From the NCBI GenBank assembly GCA_025356735.1, contig JANXRT010000159.1, forward strand, positions 1 to 7,035: a stretch of 7,035 nt of DNA, given 5' to 3'. Both the position numbers and the translations under genes were made by a program. Positions within the stretch are counted from its first letter, which is position 1. Every line of letters begins with the position of its first letter. The notes under the pieces are model-generated. The model saw only the letters and a program-made list of their open reading frames with translations, searched no databases and had not been told where the DNA came from. Source of the stretch: Acetobacteraceae bacterium. GTDB taxonomy: Bacteria; Pseudomonadota; Alphaproteobacteria; Acetobacterales; Acetobacteraceae. Below are positions 6,984 through 7,035 of the stretch, in pieces.

Positions 6984-7035
6984 TAGAGCGTTTTCAGCCT
7001 GACTGAACATAGCCGCAATGCCGGAGGTAGTTGGT
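6984..7035. repeat. Possible dispersed alphaproteobacterial repeat fragment at window edge
   Basis: TAGAGCGTTTTC followed by TTCAG-CCTGA-CTGAA (a 5-bp stem at 6993-7007) resembles the AGAGCGTTTT...CTGA..GAA intergenic repeats I recall from alphaproteobacteria. The window ends before any partner arm could be seen. No coding frame is supported here. Confidence 0.3.

Overview
The window is GC-rich DNA with strong G/C bias at third codon positions and long spurious antisense frames. Genes are packed head to tail on the + strand, with start/stop overlaps. Gene content and the dispersed-repeat-like palindromes suggest an alphaproteobacterium, perhaps of the Rhodospirillales/Acetobacteraceae type. 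That placement is an inference from style, because no marker gene is present.

Layout: (1) 1-2553, the 3' part of a large gene that starts before the window. It holds the tail of a transglutaminase-like domain followed by a complete DUF2126 (COG4196) region. (2) About 2504-5080, a fusion of a circularly permuted ATP-grasp domain (COG2308 type) and an alpha-E domain (COG2307 type). (3) 5077-5946, a complete stand-alone transglutaminase-like protein (COG1305 type) with its Cys/His/Asp triad. (4) 5947-6080, an intergenic gap holding a long imperfect palindrome that begins inside the preceding stop codon. (5) 6081-6908, a short luciferase-like (LLM-type) flavin-dependent oxidoreductase. (6) 6909-7035, non-coding sequence with two small hairpins and a fragment resembling alphaproteobacterial dispersed repeats.

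The first three genes overlap or abut and form one operon. Their families are those of a widely distributed gene neighbourhood that comparative genomics (Iyer, Aravind and colleagues, 2009) proposed to be a peptide-synthesis or peptide-tagging system. It combines a circularly permuted glutamine-synthetase-like ligase, a circularly permuted ATP-grasp ligase, the alpha-helical alpha-E domain, transglutaminase-like peptidases or amide-transfer enzymes and, in many genomes, an NTN-hydrolase (the proteasome-like Anbu). As far as I know the product and substrate remain unknown. No NTN-hydrolase gene is visible here; the next gene is the LLM oxidoreductase, separated by the palindrome, so the operon probably ends at 5946. 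This cluster is the most interesting content of the window. It is a predicted but biochemically obscure system rather than a wholly new one.
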